A DNA stretch of 64,000 nt. It comes from Prinia subflava (taxonomy: Eukaryota; Chordata; Aves; Passeriformes; Cisticolidae). Under the pieces are notes generated by a model. The model made no database searches. It was given only the letters and a program-made list of their open reading frames with translations, and was not told the DNA's origin. Position numbers and translations under genes: made by a program. Positions 11,891 through 24,199 of this stretch are shown here, piece after piece (within the stretch, counting starts at the first letter, position 1; every line of letters starts with the position of its first letter). The DNA lies in contig NC_086248.1 of NCBI RefSeq assembly GCF_021018805.1, forward strand, positions 59,773,485-59,837,484, in the 5' to 3' direction.

Positions 11891-13985
11891 GAATCATAGA
11901 ATCACTTAGGTTGGAAAAAGGCCTTTAAGTTCATTTGGAAAAAGGCCTTTAAGTTCATCAACCCAGCACTGCCAAGTCCACCACTAAACCACATCCTTAT
12001 GGACATACATGTCTTATAAACAGCTCCAGGGATGAGGGCTCAACCACTTCACTAAAAAGCTTGTTCCAGTGCTTGACAACCCTTTTCATAAAGAAAAATT
12101 TCTCAAGAATTTATCTAAACCTTCCATGGTACAACTTGAGGCCATTTTCTTTTGTCCTGGGACTTGTTACTTGGGAGCAGAGACTCATCCCACCTGGCTA
12201 CAACCTCCTTTCAAGGAGTTGAAGAGAGTGATGAGGTTTCCTCTGGGCCTTCTTTTCTCCAGGCTAAACAACTGCAGTTTCCTCAGCCATTCCTTACAGG
12301 ACTTGTGCCCCAGACCCTTCACCAGCTCTGGTGCCTTTCTCTGGATATGTTCCAGCACCTCAGTGTTTTTCTTATATTGAAGGGCCCAGAACCGATCACA
12401 GGATCCGAGGTGCAGCCTCAGCAGTGCCGAGTACAGGGGACAATCCCTGCCCTGCTCCTGCTGCCCACACCATTGCTGATCCAGGCCAGGATGCCATCGC
12501 CCTTCTTGGCCCCTGGGCACAGCTGGCTCATGTTCAGCTGCTGCTGACAGCAACCACAGGTCCTTTTCTGCCAGGCCACTTCCCAGCTACTCTTCCCCCA
12601 GCCTGCAGCACTGCCTGGGGCTGTTGTGACCAAAGCGCAAGACCTGGCACTTGGCTTTGTTGAACATCACACCACTGGCCTCAGCCCACTGGTCCAGCTT
12701 GTCCAGATCCCTCTGCAGAGCCTTCCTGCCCTCCAGCAGATCAACATTTCCACTAAGCTTGGTGTCATGTACAAACTGACTGAGGATGCGCTTGATGCCC
12801 TCCTCCAGAATATCAGTAAAATATTTAACAGGACTGGCTTCAACACTGGGTCCTGGGGAATCTCACTTGTGACCAGCCACCAGCTGGATGAGCTCCATTC
12901 ACCACCACTCTGGACCCAGCCATCCAGCCAGTTTTTAACACAGTGATTGGTGCAGGAACTCCTGTCCAAGACAGGAGCAGCCACTTTCTCCAGGAGAATG
13001 CTGTGGCAAGTGGTGTCAACGTCCAGGTAGACAACCAGCACAGACTTTTCCTCATCCACTAAGCAGGTCATCTTGCCATGGAAGGAGACTGAATTGGTCA
13101 AGCAAGACCTGCCTTTTACAAAGCCACAGTGCCTGGGTCTAATCCCCTGGTTGTCCTGTACATGCCATATGGCATGTACACACTCAAGATAACCTGATCC
13201 ATGACCTCCCCTGGGACTGAGGTTAGGCTGACAAGTCTCTAGGTTCCTGGATTCGCCTTTTGATCCATCATGTAGGTGGGTGTCACATTTACCAACTTCC
13301 AGCCATTTGGGACCTCACTGGTAAACCAGGACTGGTGATAAATGATGAAGAGTGACTTGATGAGCACTTCTGCCAGCACTTGCAGTATCCTTGAATGGAT
13401 CCCATCCACCCCATAGACTTGGGTCTGTCTAAGGGGTGTAGCAGGTCACTTACAATTTCCCCTTGGATTGTAGGGGCTTCATTCTGCTCCCTATCCCTAT
13501 CTTGCAGCTCAGGAGTCTGGGTACCCTGAGAACCACTGGCCTTTCTATTAAAGACTGAGGCAGACATTAAGTACTTCAGCCTTTTCCTCATATTTCGTGA
13601 CTATATTTCACCCCACATCCAGTAAAATATGGAGTTTCTCCTTAAGAAACATTTTTACTGTCTTTTATAGCTGTAGCCAGATTAAGTTCTAGTTGGTTTG
13701 GGCCTTTCTAATTTTCTGTCTGGATAACCTCACAAGATACCTGTAGTGATCTGGAGTTCTCTGCCCCTTCTTCTAAGGCTTATAAGCTTTTCATTTTCTC
13801 CTCAATGCTAGCTGAAGCTCTCTGTTCTTTCCAGACAGCTTATGTTTTGACATGTGGGGATGGCCTGCTCCTGCACCTTCAAGATGTTTGCTTTTAAGAG
13901 TGTCCAGCCTTCCTGGATTCCTCTGCCCTTCATGACTGCCTTCCAAGGGACTCTGTCAACCAGTCTCCTAAACAGAGCTTTGTAG
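11891..13985 (-). mobile_element. 5'-truncated CR1 LINE, about 2.1 kb, inactive
   Basis: This is the largest mobile element in the window, with its 3' end at 11,891 (GAATCATAGAATCAC on the plus strand). On the minus strand successive frames give typical CR1 pol motifs in order: LFRRLVDRVPW (about 13,972-13,940), SVFN followed by GSQGTQ (about 13,560-13,500), HSILLEKVAA and VKNWLDG (about 13,010-12,920), FNKA-like codons near 12,660, PLYSAL near 12,440, and LFSLEKRR near 12,260. The frame is broken several times by shifts. The catalytic FADD box at 12,755-12,778 reads as FVHD, so the reverse transcriptase could not work even if the frame were intact. The endonuclease domain and ORF1 are absent through 5' truncation, the usual fate of CR1 copies. 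There is no sign that the host uses it. Confidence 0.93.
11911..11958. repeat. perfect 24-bp tandem duplication in the CR1 3' UTR
   Basis: The unit beginning TTGGAAAAAGGCCTTTAAG occurs twice head to tail without a mismatch (11,911-11,934 and 11,935-11,958). It lies in the terminal 3' UTR of the CR1 copy. CR1 consensus sequences carry this unit once, so the duplication probably arose after insertion or during target-primed reverse transcription. Confidence 0.9.
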
Positions 13986-13989
13986 GATA

Positions 13990-14780
13990 AAGTCTCATCA
14001 CTCAAGTTCCAGTAAGATTTAATCAAAAAGTGGAAGGCACTGAGAGGCAAGCTAGCGACAGAACAGGAAAGCCAAGAGGCAAGAGGATGCTAACAGATGT
14101 TAACTTAACCTAAGAAAAGGAAGTTTGGGAAAGAGATTATGAACACAGTCTCTCTAACCACCTTGAAGAAAAGCACACCCAAAAAAAGAGAAAATAACCT
14201 TATTGTAAACACAAAAATGCAGGCTTCAAATGAGGAAAAAAATATTCTAGTCATCAGAACAACGGACTCCTGGAACAGTAAGCAAAGACATGTTTGAAAA
14301 AAATAATTAGGATAGAGCTTGGCCAGTTAATGCAGTTAATGGGAAGGAATGGGAGAGGCCTGCATGCTGAGACCTTTCTGTCTCCTGTTCTCCATAGTAA
14401 AGGGCTGTGGACTGTTTGCATAATCCCCCATTTGCTGTCAGGAACCAGATACTCATAGGTATTCAGTAAAAAATCAAGAGACTTCAGTTGCGAGAGAGAA
14501 GAAAAATCCTGCAGGTTTGGGTTGTCTCAGGATTGCCACAAGCCATCAGTGTGTTACAGCCCTGAAAAACACCCAGAGAGGTGTAAGAGCTTCCAGTCCA
14601 TTTCAGGGTAGGGTTTCTGGGCTTCAGCTCGCTTCCTCCGGGCTGCTGGAAGCCCAGCCAGGAGTTTCTGCTTTGAGACAGTACAGGGAGCCTCTATGTC
14701 CTGCTGGCTAACAATTCATTAGCCAATTCCAGCTGATATTCGGTGATTGTACAATGGTTTTTTATTTGCTTTGTCCCAGT
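13990..14780. other. non-coding stretch beyond the CR1 truncation point
   Basis: Similarity to CR1 stops near 13,985. Beyond it no gene or repeat is recognised. The composition is AT-rich to about 14,500 and then becomes gradually richer in G+C. Confidence 0.45.
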
Positions 14781-14809
14781 GTGCCCATTTATAGGAACAC
14801 ACCAGCCCC

Positions 14810-15300
14810 ACAGCTGGGAGGCAGCGACATCCAACCTGCCTCGTGGTGAGAGAGGCGCGGGTGCCGGGCGCTCCCTCCCAGTGCCCTCGCCAGGGCCAAG
14901 CAGCGCCTCGGGACAGATTCCGTTCTCTGGGGCCCTGGCAGCAAACAGCTCCCCGAATCAGTCACAGGCACCTGAGCTCGCCTAGCTCCTGCAAGCTGAG
15001 CAGCTCCGGGTTATTTTTAGGCTTCTTCCGCAGGGCTGATGCAGCGTGGCAGCAGTGACGCTGTCGGCTCCCAGCTGTCCCACGGAACGTGTGGCTGTTG
15101 CGGGGATGCTCTCGCCATGCCTGCCAGCTCTCGGCACCACCCCACCCCGAGCTTGTCCTCACAGCTTCACAGCTTCAGCGCATACCCAAAGGGTTCTGCT
15201 GAACCGCCCCTGCTGTGTTTATGGATGTGCCTTTGCCTTGAAGCAAACCAGAAGCATTCCCGCAGCCGAGCTCAGCTGCGGAGAGATGAAGGCTGTTCTT
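14810..15300. other. GC-raised segment, weak CpG-island-like
   Basis: G+C is clearly above the surroundings and CpG dinucleotides recur (GGCGCGGG, GCCGGGCGC, CGGGACAG, GACGCTGTCGG), but less densely than in the two sharp CpG islands of the window. Several overlapping frames open on both strands, as expected from GC-rich DNA, and none shows a domain. It could be a distal regulatory element or a weak or decayed promoter. No TATA box or well-supported splice donor identifies a transcript. Confidence 0.35.
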
Positions 15301-15309
15301 CATTAACAC

Positions 15310-18300
15310 CTTGAGGTGTTGTTTGCAGTTTCCAGCTCTCACCGTCTGCCATTCCGTAGCCACACCAATGAGCACTGTTTGGCTTGAATGTAGATGAAGT
15401 GTTCTAGCAAGTATGTCAAGAGTTGGCTTACGATCAAGTTTCAGTCATGTAAATGTGTAGGCATACCCCCAAACAAATTTAAATCTTTCTCTCCGTCACA
15501 GCAAGGCAGAGGAGGAGAACTGTGTCAGCCAGCAAAGCTGGAATACAGTATATTTGGATGTTTCTTGTCATGCAAATATCAAATATTCAAAAATTGTGCC
15601 TTCCAAGATTATGAGACTGGCTTTAAAATACTGTAATCTTAAAATAAAGGCTCTAGAAACCTCTTTTATCTTCTGCTTTTCTCAGATTCTTCTGAGCCTA
15701 CCAGCACCTAAAAATCAAAATTTTCACCTTTTCTTTTAATCTATGAGCATAGAAAAATTAACCAAAACATGAAAACTCCTATTCATGCATGAACAACTCA
15801 CTTCAGAAGGAGAAGCTTTACAGAGAAGCTTTACATCACACCATGGAGCTCACGAGACACTCTCTGGAGCTGATAACACTGGTTTTGCTAAAGCCAGCAA
15901 CTGAATTGGCCAAAGTTTGCACAGCTCTAAGAATGATATAGTTCAGATTACAGAATTCCTGCTGACAGAAGATACATATGGAGTGAAAAACACCAGGTAT
16001 AGATTTCCTGAAAGGAAGGGAAGAAAGTAAAAAGGTCAGACGGGGCTATGGTTGTCTTGTGCAGTGCAGTACAAGCATTTTCAGTCACACACCAGGGAAA
16101 ATGCCTGAAGGCTGTGAATTTCTTCCTTCAGCCCAGAAGGCTTCACCCACTCCCATAAAAAGTTACCAGTTGCCAGCCTGTATTTTGAAGGACTGGCAAG
16201 TGGATTATCACTTGATACCCTATCAGGCCTTACCTACAGAATGCAGTGTGCCACTGGACTATTAATTTCTAACTAGTATCACATACACCACCATATGCAA
16301 TGCAGAAAAGCTTTGAAAGTTCTTCAGATTTTTAAATCATGTTACATAGGATTTTTTTTTCTGATGGCTTTAAATTGTTTTCATTTATACACTGCTTGTG
16401 TTTAAAATATACACTACTTTTTTAACAGTTTCATGTGGTTGCTAAACTAGCAGATTCTTGTTAATTTTAAAATACACTTCTAAATAAATTCTCTAAAGAT
16501 TTAGAGACTTTGTTATCCATTGTAATTAAGTATAGTTTAATTTTAGCACATTGTAACTTCCCTTTAGTCTTATATCCCCAATAATTTTATGATATAAAGA
16601 CTCTTAGATATATTCTAATACTTAATATTTGCCTTTTAATTTTTTTTAAAAATGAAGTTTAATGATCTTTTTGTATACAGATACAGAAATAAAATAGCAG
16701 TTGAAATATTGAACATTACTGCATTTTTTCCCCCAAGACTCCTTAGGTTGAGTCATAGAAAACACCCTCACAATTTTCAAATTTCCTACTGCCTCTTCAT
16801 ATATGACAGCACAATAAATATAAAACATCATATGATGTTCCAAATGTTATTATTATATTGCTGGAGGCTTCTCTAACACCAGGGACAAGGGCTTCATAAT
16901 TTAATTCTAGTATTGCAATTATCAGCATTCCCATAGTTTAAGCTTAAGACATCTAACCTCACGGAACAAACAGATTGAGGCATGTCATTATCAGTAATCT
17001 AGTCTTTACCCACAAACTTTCACTGAAATTTAAGGTCAGTTAAATTATGTAGATTTTGGGCTGCTTGCTAAAATGAGGAAGTTTTGAACTTTCTATTAAT
17101 CTCTATTTGATAACTGCACTCTTAATTACACTGGGTATTACTAATTTTCCCCCTGTCAGCCAACACATGAACGTTGCACTATTTAAATACAGACTCTTGT
17201 TTCTCCTTTTGAAAAGAAGGCGTGGGGCTCATCTCACTTTATTCTTGCAGTACTTTTACACTGCAAAGCTGACTGCTCTGTCTCTGTGGCACAGAGTTCG
17301 AGTCAGGCACCCACACACCCCTCATGGCTGCTCCTGCCACTTGTGTTAGTCACTGAGGCAAGCATGGCACAAATTCTCCTGCCATCACTGACTGGCTCCA
17401 GATAACTCTGGTTGGATACTGGCATTTATCACAGATTTGCTTGCCATGGATTGCAAAGAGATCAATGATGATCCTTTAAGACAGGAGTCACCATGACACA
17501 TTTTTCCATGTCAACAAGGAAAGATCAGCTCTTCTGGTCCTGAGCAAGCTGCTGCATGGACTTTCAGTTGTACTTCTGACTGAACAGTTTGTCTCTCTTT
17601 CCCTGTCAGTGTTAGCAAAATCTAGACTCTCAGAAATCCTAACCCTTTTGACAAAAAGAAAAAAATAATTTTGATATCTGTGTGTCTAAATTTCATTATA
17701 AAATCTACTAAATCTCTATAATTAATAATCTCTAGAGCTGTTCTCAGTAAGGGACAGACATCTGCTTTGTCTCAGCTTCAGGACTTTTGACTTCCTGTAA
17801 AAAGCAGGTTTTTTGTGGGATTTCCTCTCTGCCTTGGCAGTCAGACAGGAGACCGTACATCATGAGCAGTCAGGCTGGCTCACCTGTCCTTTAACCTATT
17901 TCCTTCTTTTCCACTGAAGAAAGCTGGGAATATTTGTGTGTACTCTTTATGCTGGTGTCTCTCTGTCATCACGTATTTTTCAGAGGAAGTCAGTCTCACG
18001 TTTCTTTCACTGGTAATACAGTGGGCTATATCCTTAAATATCAAATCAAATTTTATGTTAATTGAAGGTGGGATTTGTGTTGTATTTCAACTTCTGCTGG
18101 CCTCCAGTTCCTCCAGTCCAGAAGGAACTGGGGACTCTGTTTCCACCTTGGGAAGCAAGGTATTTCACTATTCTGAGTGGCGCAGATGGCACAAAAAAAA
18201 TATATCATAGAGTGAACAGTAGAGAAGGTCTGCTAATAATCCAGATTAGGTTAAGAAGAGTGATCTGTGCCTCCTGTATTTGTGTAATTGGGTTGTATCT

Positions 18301-18805
18301 CCATAAAGATTAATGTAAATGGTAACTTTTTCTTCCCAAAGCTCAATATGACAGGTCCTGTTGGTCTTAGCAGTCTTGTTCAGTATGTTTCTGATAAGAT
18401 ATCTTTTGCAAGATAAACAGTAAACAATAATTTTGTGGTCTAGAGTTTTGTGAAGTTGTGCAATTGATTTGTGTCTAAACGGTAGGGGTATGTGTTTGAT
18501 GTTTTCTCAGTGGAACATTTAATTGAACAAAACTCAGATTTAAAAGGCTGTGGAGCAATTCCATTAATCTAAATTGAACAATATTTCAGTAAAGCACATA
18601 AAAATAGCCATATAGATGTGAGCAAGACTGTTATCACTTGAAATCTTCTGTCCATAATGGTTCTATTTTCAAAGTTTATATAATTCTTCTTAAAATATAT
18701 TTGCTAGTATTAGCAGCTTTATTTGAACAAGACTGTATGGCAAAATATTTCAGTTGTTACTATTCTTGTGTGCTAGGGAAACTGGGCTAGAATAATTTAT
18801 TATTA
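15310..18805. other. AT-rich non-coding stretch
   Basis: Nothing coding is recognised. A short direct repeat (AGAAGCTTTAC twice) lies near 15,815-15,838. The segment 16,300-16,900 is particularly AT-rich. Confidence 0.5.
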
Positions 18806-18810
18806 TGTGA

Positions 18811-19220
18811 GTGCATAAATTATTTGGAAACCATATACAGAGAGTAGGTCTCAATGATACACTATTTAGTAGAGTCCTTCAAGTGTTTTTCCTTGTTCCA
18901 GTAATATTCAGTATTCTCACTGATGGCTTAGATGAAAGATTACAATGTACACTTCATAAATTCATAAAGCAAAATAAGCATATTGGAAGCAAGGCTGTGG
19001 AAAATGACGAAGTAAAGATAAAGTATGCTGATGTTTCAAAATAGGTTAGACAAACATCACCAGGTACCTCATTGGTCTGGGGTGAGCAAAGAGATGTCTT
19101 ACATCACCTGCAACCCTATTCCTTTGGTGATTTCTATTTGTGTGATAATTACAAGAGTAATAATTATACATAAAAGAAGTATTTTGTGTAGCTCCAGAAA
19201 ATTGCAGGGTATGTAACCAA
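18811..19220 (+). mobile_element. ancient CR1 reverse-transcriptase fossil
   Basis: A frame of about 77 codons (18,811-19,044) retains a degenerate CR1 RT block. A QRV...ND stretch corresponds to the family's QRVVVNG region. PVIFSIL then matches PVLFNIF, and DGLDE...LQCTL.KF matches NDLDE...ECTLSKF. The FADDTK catalytic motif that should follow is FIKQNK here, so the enzyme is dead. Beyond 19,044 a tail with CAACCCTAT and GATTTCTATT may be the eroded 3' UTR. The divergence implies a much older insertion than the 11.9-14.0 kb copy. The RT part of this call is fairly secure; the 3' boundary is not. Confidence 0.6.
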
Positions 19221-19229
19221 AAATGTAGC

Positions 19230-20240
19230 ATTGGTTCTGGAATTTATTGCATGGCTTTTGTATTTACCTTAGACTGAAGCAATTAGACTTCTTATCATTT
19301 TGCTCATGTCAGTACTGATTAAAAATTACTAGGGTCTGATGGTTTTGTGAATGGTCTTTGTGAAATGAATATGTGAACACAGTCAAATGTCTGTGGTAGC
19401 ATATAACACATTCATACTCGTAAGAAATTTTGGTCTTCAACCTACTCATAGTCCGTGGAAAAAGATGGACCTTGGGGTTACCTGAGGTTACCCCACACCT
19501 AGGGAGTGGGGTAATCACCCTCCACAGGTACCTCTGCCTCTCCTTCTACATATTCTGCAGCAGATATATATTGGAGATGTCTTCTTGGTCTTTCCTATCT
19601 TAGTCTGTGATACTAAAAGTTGGATTTTCTTTGGACTTCACTGAGGACTATCTGGAAAAATTATAATTGGCAGAAAATCAGAATAGATAATGTAGAGGTC
19701 TGTTTTGACGTCTGGTTCTATGAAGGCCATTCAATGAGTCATTTATGAAGGTTTTATGTTTTTTACCAGTACATAATGGACATGACAAATGTGTGTTAGA
19801 GATAGTTCTACAACAAACTCATATAATTGACTTACTAACCTGTTGAATTCTTGCTCATTGTTTGTTAATCCTCTAGATTGTTTACTCTGTATCTTGTGTA
19901 CAGTGTGTGAGAGAGACAATACAGGACTTTAATCCAGAAAATCTGCTATACAAAATTAATTTTTACAGGGATTATATTATAGTGACATTTTTTAAGTACT
20001 AAGCTACTGGACATTTATTTTTTAAATAATGGAATGTTTAATCCTGGATAATGTTTTAGGAACCATACAGTATAAGGCCTTTCTCCCTCATAAGCATTGT
20101 GTGGCTAACAGAGAGACTGTAAAATTTATCCCAAATCTCTTCTTAAAGAAGCATTTGCTATTGCATGGCTAAAAAAAAAAAGTCTCATTTATAGGGCTTT
20201 TTAAGAATTGGAATGAAACAATCCAGCAACCAGTGATGAC
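19230..20240. other. AT-rich non-coding stretch
   Basis: No gene, repeat family or RNA gene recognised. Confidence 0.5.
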
Positions 20241-20265
20241 TAGTTATTGTTCCTTTTGTCAACAG

Positions 20266-20545
20266 GCAAGATGAAGGAGGTTCTGGCAGCTTACCATGTC
20301 CCGGGCTCTGCAGAGCTAAGTGAGAAGTGCGCCCACGTTCTAGCACGCATCACATCACATCGGCCTTGGGTCTGGAGTGCCAGAAGGATCCCAGCGCTGC
20401 GCTCGGAGACGGCTCTGAGCACCTCAGTGCCCCGTTTTTGACAGAACCCAGGGATGGCAATATTACACACCAGTATTACCTGCCTGCCTGGGGCAGGGTT
20501 AATTTTATAAATTAAAACAATAAACTCTATGAGTTTCTAGACCAT
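20266..20545 (+). other. candidate terminal exon with poly(A) signal
   Basis: A T-rich tract and CAACAG at 20,260-20,265 form a good splice acceptor. Right after it the sequence changes from AT-rich to a GC-raised block with several CpGs (20,270-20,500). An ATG at 20,271 opens 56 codons ending in TGA at 20,439-20,441, and the frame is also open upstream to about 20,247. AATAAA follows at 20,519-20,524, with a GT-rich element (TTTGTGCTGTTG) about 25 bases further on, the normal layout of a cleavage and polyadenylation site. The peptide has no domain I recognise. It could be the last exon of a coding gene or of a long non-coding RNA, or chance. Confidence 0.3.
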
Positions 20546-20549
20546 ATTT

Positions 20550-23500
20550 GTGCTGTTGAGGATGATCTGCTCAGATGAACAGTTTTGCATCCATCGAAGA
20601 GACAGGTTCTTCTGCTGGACCAGAAGATGACAGTGGACTGTATATTGTAACTAATATCATTTGTAGCATCTCCTAGGGCAAATAATTGAAGAACAGATTG
20701 CAAGAAAATCCTGTAGGGAATAAGACATGCTATGTTTTGATCTGAAGATTTTTTTAAAAGTTTTGTTTTTTTAAAGATAACCACTTTTAGATAACACTAT
20801 GTGTGCAGTCTATGTGCAGCTCTTCACTGTGGCTATCTGTATTCCAGAGATGGTGAATTCCTTGTAAGACACCTCAACCTTTTAAAATTTGTGATTAATC
20901 CTTAAATTATGAGATTATAATGAGAAACTAGAAGGGGAAACTTCTAGGGCTTTTATGTGACTGAATGTCTCTAATTGCTTCCTGTTAAAGTCCTAAAAGG
21001 AGAAGGAAAAGGCAGGAAGTAGGAATTAAATACAAAACCCCCACTTTGCATTTCTTTTTTTTGGCATATGCACCTATCTAAATATGTGTTTGATCTAATA
21101 TCCAAGGAGAGAGAAACAGCTAAAAGTTAGCTGAGCCATCACAAAAGGTCTGTGTTTTTAGGCGGTATTTGCTAATTTTGTCTCTTGAATAGCTATAGAA
21201 AAGAAGGAATATGTATATGCTCCACCATATGTGAAAAGGACATACTTGCCATTCCTTTATTTATTTTTGCTCTTTCAAAAATTAAAGTGTCAGTTATTTG
21301 GAATGCTGTAGTCTGTGGTCTCTTTATGTTTGTTTAGTGAGAGCCTTTCAGCAAAATCATTCCCATTACAGTGTAACTGCATGGTGACCACGGCTTTGGG
21401 CCTGTATAATAAAGATCTAAATTCAAAATTTTTTTTCTCATCATTTTCTCTATTTTTTTGTTGTATCTGCAAGTCTTTAATTGGAGTCCTGCTCATTGCT
21501 GTGCTTAGAAGATTTGGCAAATTTTTAGGAAGGAAGGTATTTGTGTGGTTGAACCTTGTTCTCCTTTGTATCATTATTTACAAAAGATTAGAGGGCAGAT
21601 GCAAAATGTTAATAAATCAAAAGAGATGCTTAAATTCAACTTGTACATGAGCCTCCAGGACAATAAGGAGATCAGACTTTTTGCATCCCAGATTTAAGGC
21701 CATGCTCAAGTATTTGGCATCTGGTCTCTATTAATTAGTAATCCTGCAAAGGTATTAGAGGAAAAAGCTGCAGAAAAGTTTGGTCTAAGCTGGTTTTGAT
21801 TTGCTGTGTGTGATATATAGTGCTGAACACACAGCTGTGCTGTACAGCAGAGTTCAAAAGCCAATCAGATTCTTTTTACTTCCTCCTTCTTATTTTCTTC
21901 TCCAAGGACAACATTTTAAATTGTAAAAATATTCTTCATGAAGCAATTAAGTTTGTGTGAGCAAAAACTGCTCGTGGCATTTCAAAAATGAATGTGGTCC
22001 TGACAAGGCATACTGCATTATAGCAGGGGTTTGTCCCACTGTAGTTAGCTCATAGCAAATACCTGAGTTCATATCAACAGAACACCTCTGACCTTTGAAG
22101 TCTTTTAGTTGTGCATCACTATTATTCTGCATCTGCCATAACTGTATATGGATGGTGGAGTACTCACTGCAGTGACATCCATACCAGTGCATCTAAACAC
22201 AAGCAGGGGCAGACAGCAGCATCTCAGAACAGTTCCCTGATTCATTTCAGCTAATCTAAGGCTGAGCTCCTGCTCACACCTTCCCACGACCTCCCTCAAA
22301 GGCTACACACCTGAGAGGCTTCCTGGTCTGACTGAAAACATCCTTGTGCAAGAGTTTCGCTCATGTGCCAGTTCTAACAGCAGGGAGAGGGTGGGAAGGA
22401 ACACCTTTTTCTCAGCAGTTTAGTTTTAGGTTGGCTTACACTGATAGAGGACCCATGTCCTCAGGTGCCTCCGTGAATTAACTGATATTATTACCTAAAC
22501 TTTCTGTTTCAGGACATTGCTTCCCTATGGCTAAGAGGTGCTCCTTGATTTCAGAGAAAATAAAACACTGGAAATTAACTAAATCCTTAGAAAATAATAT
22601 TAATGGCATCTTTAAAACTATTTGTGCAGTGGCAGTTTTGTGGCACCACAAAAATACAATGCCACAAAAGGAATACATTTTTGCTGTTCAAATTATTCTG
22701 AATATCAAAATGTTTTCAGAAAAACAGAAGCGAAGGCTCTGGGCCGTAAAAGGACGAGGGCAGCACAAGCCTGCTGTGCTAGCAGACCCTTAACTATTAA
22801 TAAGGTTTATGTTCAGTATGTGGACAGCTGGGCCCACCAAAACTGTACATGCTTGAGCTTGACCATGGCACCATTTGAATATGAATGACAAGAATGGATG
22901 GCCCTGAGAGCAGGGCCTTATTTTGGAGAAATGGCTTTTTGTCTGTACCAGAGCCTGCTGAAGTTTGACCGTCCTGTTGGGTGAACTTTTCTGACGAGAT
23001 GGGTGACTGCTGCCCATCTGTTGAAGGAGTGATTAAAAAACAAAACACAACAAAACAGGCAAACCTCTTGGCACTCCAGTAAGGGCAAAGGTTGAAGCTT
23101 TTTGTTCTTTGGATGAATCCCCCTTTGAAATGCCTCTCAGTGCTTTCCCTTGGCATCTGGACAAGCCCTTCTTTGTGAAGGAACATGAATATGGAGAGAC
23201 TGTCTCTTCAGTCTGCTTCAAAGCAAAGTTTCAAAAGTCATTATTTTCTGGCAACTTTAAACGTCTGAATGGGGGCAGTGCTGGCTTTACAAACAGTATT
23301 AGCTGATTGTGATGGAGCAATTCAGTATTTGCTCAGTTAGAACAGATACTAAATGTGGACTGTGCAGCTTAGCAGGCAAGAGTGTTGGTTTTGCTGAGAC
23401 TGAATGTAATGTGTGAATATGGACTTCACATTCAAATAAGATGGTCTTAAGTAATTTCCTTAGCAGACAATAATCCATTCAAAGAAAAAGAGCATCTGTC

Positions 23501-23950
23501 CAGGGCCCAGACCTGAAATAAATTGTAGGTTTAGAGACAGGTCTTTTGTCCAGCATTGTTTGGGCACTAGACATGTAAGAAACAGTTGACTCTCCAGGTC
23601 ACGGCTGGGGCTTCGATGACATATCTGCTAGAGCTGAGCACACCAAATCTTACCCGTGGCCGCAGTTCTGTTCCTGCTGCCAGTCTGCACTGCTGTGATA
23701 GCACAGACTTTTACAAACATCAGCTTGCTTTAGGTTCCTTACAGTTATATTCCCTTGGGCTTGAGCTATGTGTGTGTGTATATGCTATTGTTGATTCAGA
23801 TTATACATACACAGAAAACCCACCAGTAGTCATCAAACGGATATATTTGTTAGCTGTTAATTGCAAAAGCCCAAGGTTTTGCGAAACAGAAATCATATTT
23901 CATAAGCAATTATGTATCTTACTTTTTAAATACTCTGTCGTAAGAGATTT
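20550..23950. other. non-coding stretch
   Basis: Short frames on both strands lack domains. No mobile element or RNA gene was recognised between the terminal-exon candidate and the CR1 fragment at 23,957. Confidence 0.5.
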
Positions 23951-23956
23951 GTCTAG

Positions 23957-24193
23957 GAATCTAGGTTTAGTTTGGATATTAGGAGAAAGTTCTTTACTGT
24001 GAGGGGGGTGAGGCACTGCAACAGGTTGCCTAGTGAGGTTATGGATGTTCCATCCCTGGAAGTGTTGAAGGCCAGGTTGGATGGAACCCTTAGCAACCTG
24101 GTCCAGTGAAAACTATCCTTGCCCATGACAGGGGATTGGAACTAGATGATCTTTAAAATCCCTTCCAACCCAGGCCATTCTATTATTCTGTGA
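23957..24193 (+). mobile_element. CR1 LINE 3'-end fragment, sense
   Basis: The segment starts in the last part of the pol frame (GGTTTAGTTTGGATATTAGG, then TTCTTTACTGTGAGG and GAGGCACTG). It runs through the 3' UTR (CATCCCTGGAAGTGTTGAAG, GGCCAGGTTGGATGGA, GAACTAGATGATCTTTAAAA) to the CCCTTCCAACCC and CATTCTATTATTCTGTGA tail. It is about 240 bases long and strongly 5'-truncated. It is well preserved compared with the older CR1 fossils. Confidence 0.93.
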
Positions 24194-24199
24194 AATCTT

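Noticed and set aside
12069..12946. Several plus-strand frames of 100-130 codons
   Set aside because: They lie antisense to the CR1 pol region and are shadows of the LINE.
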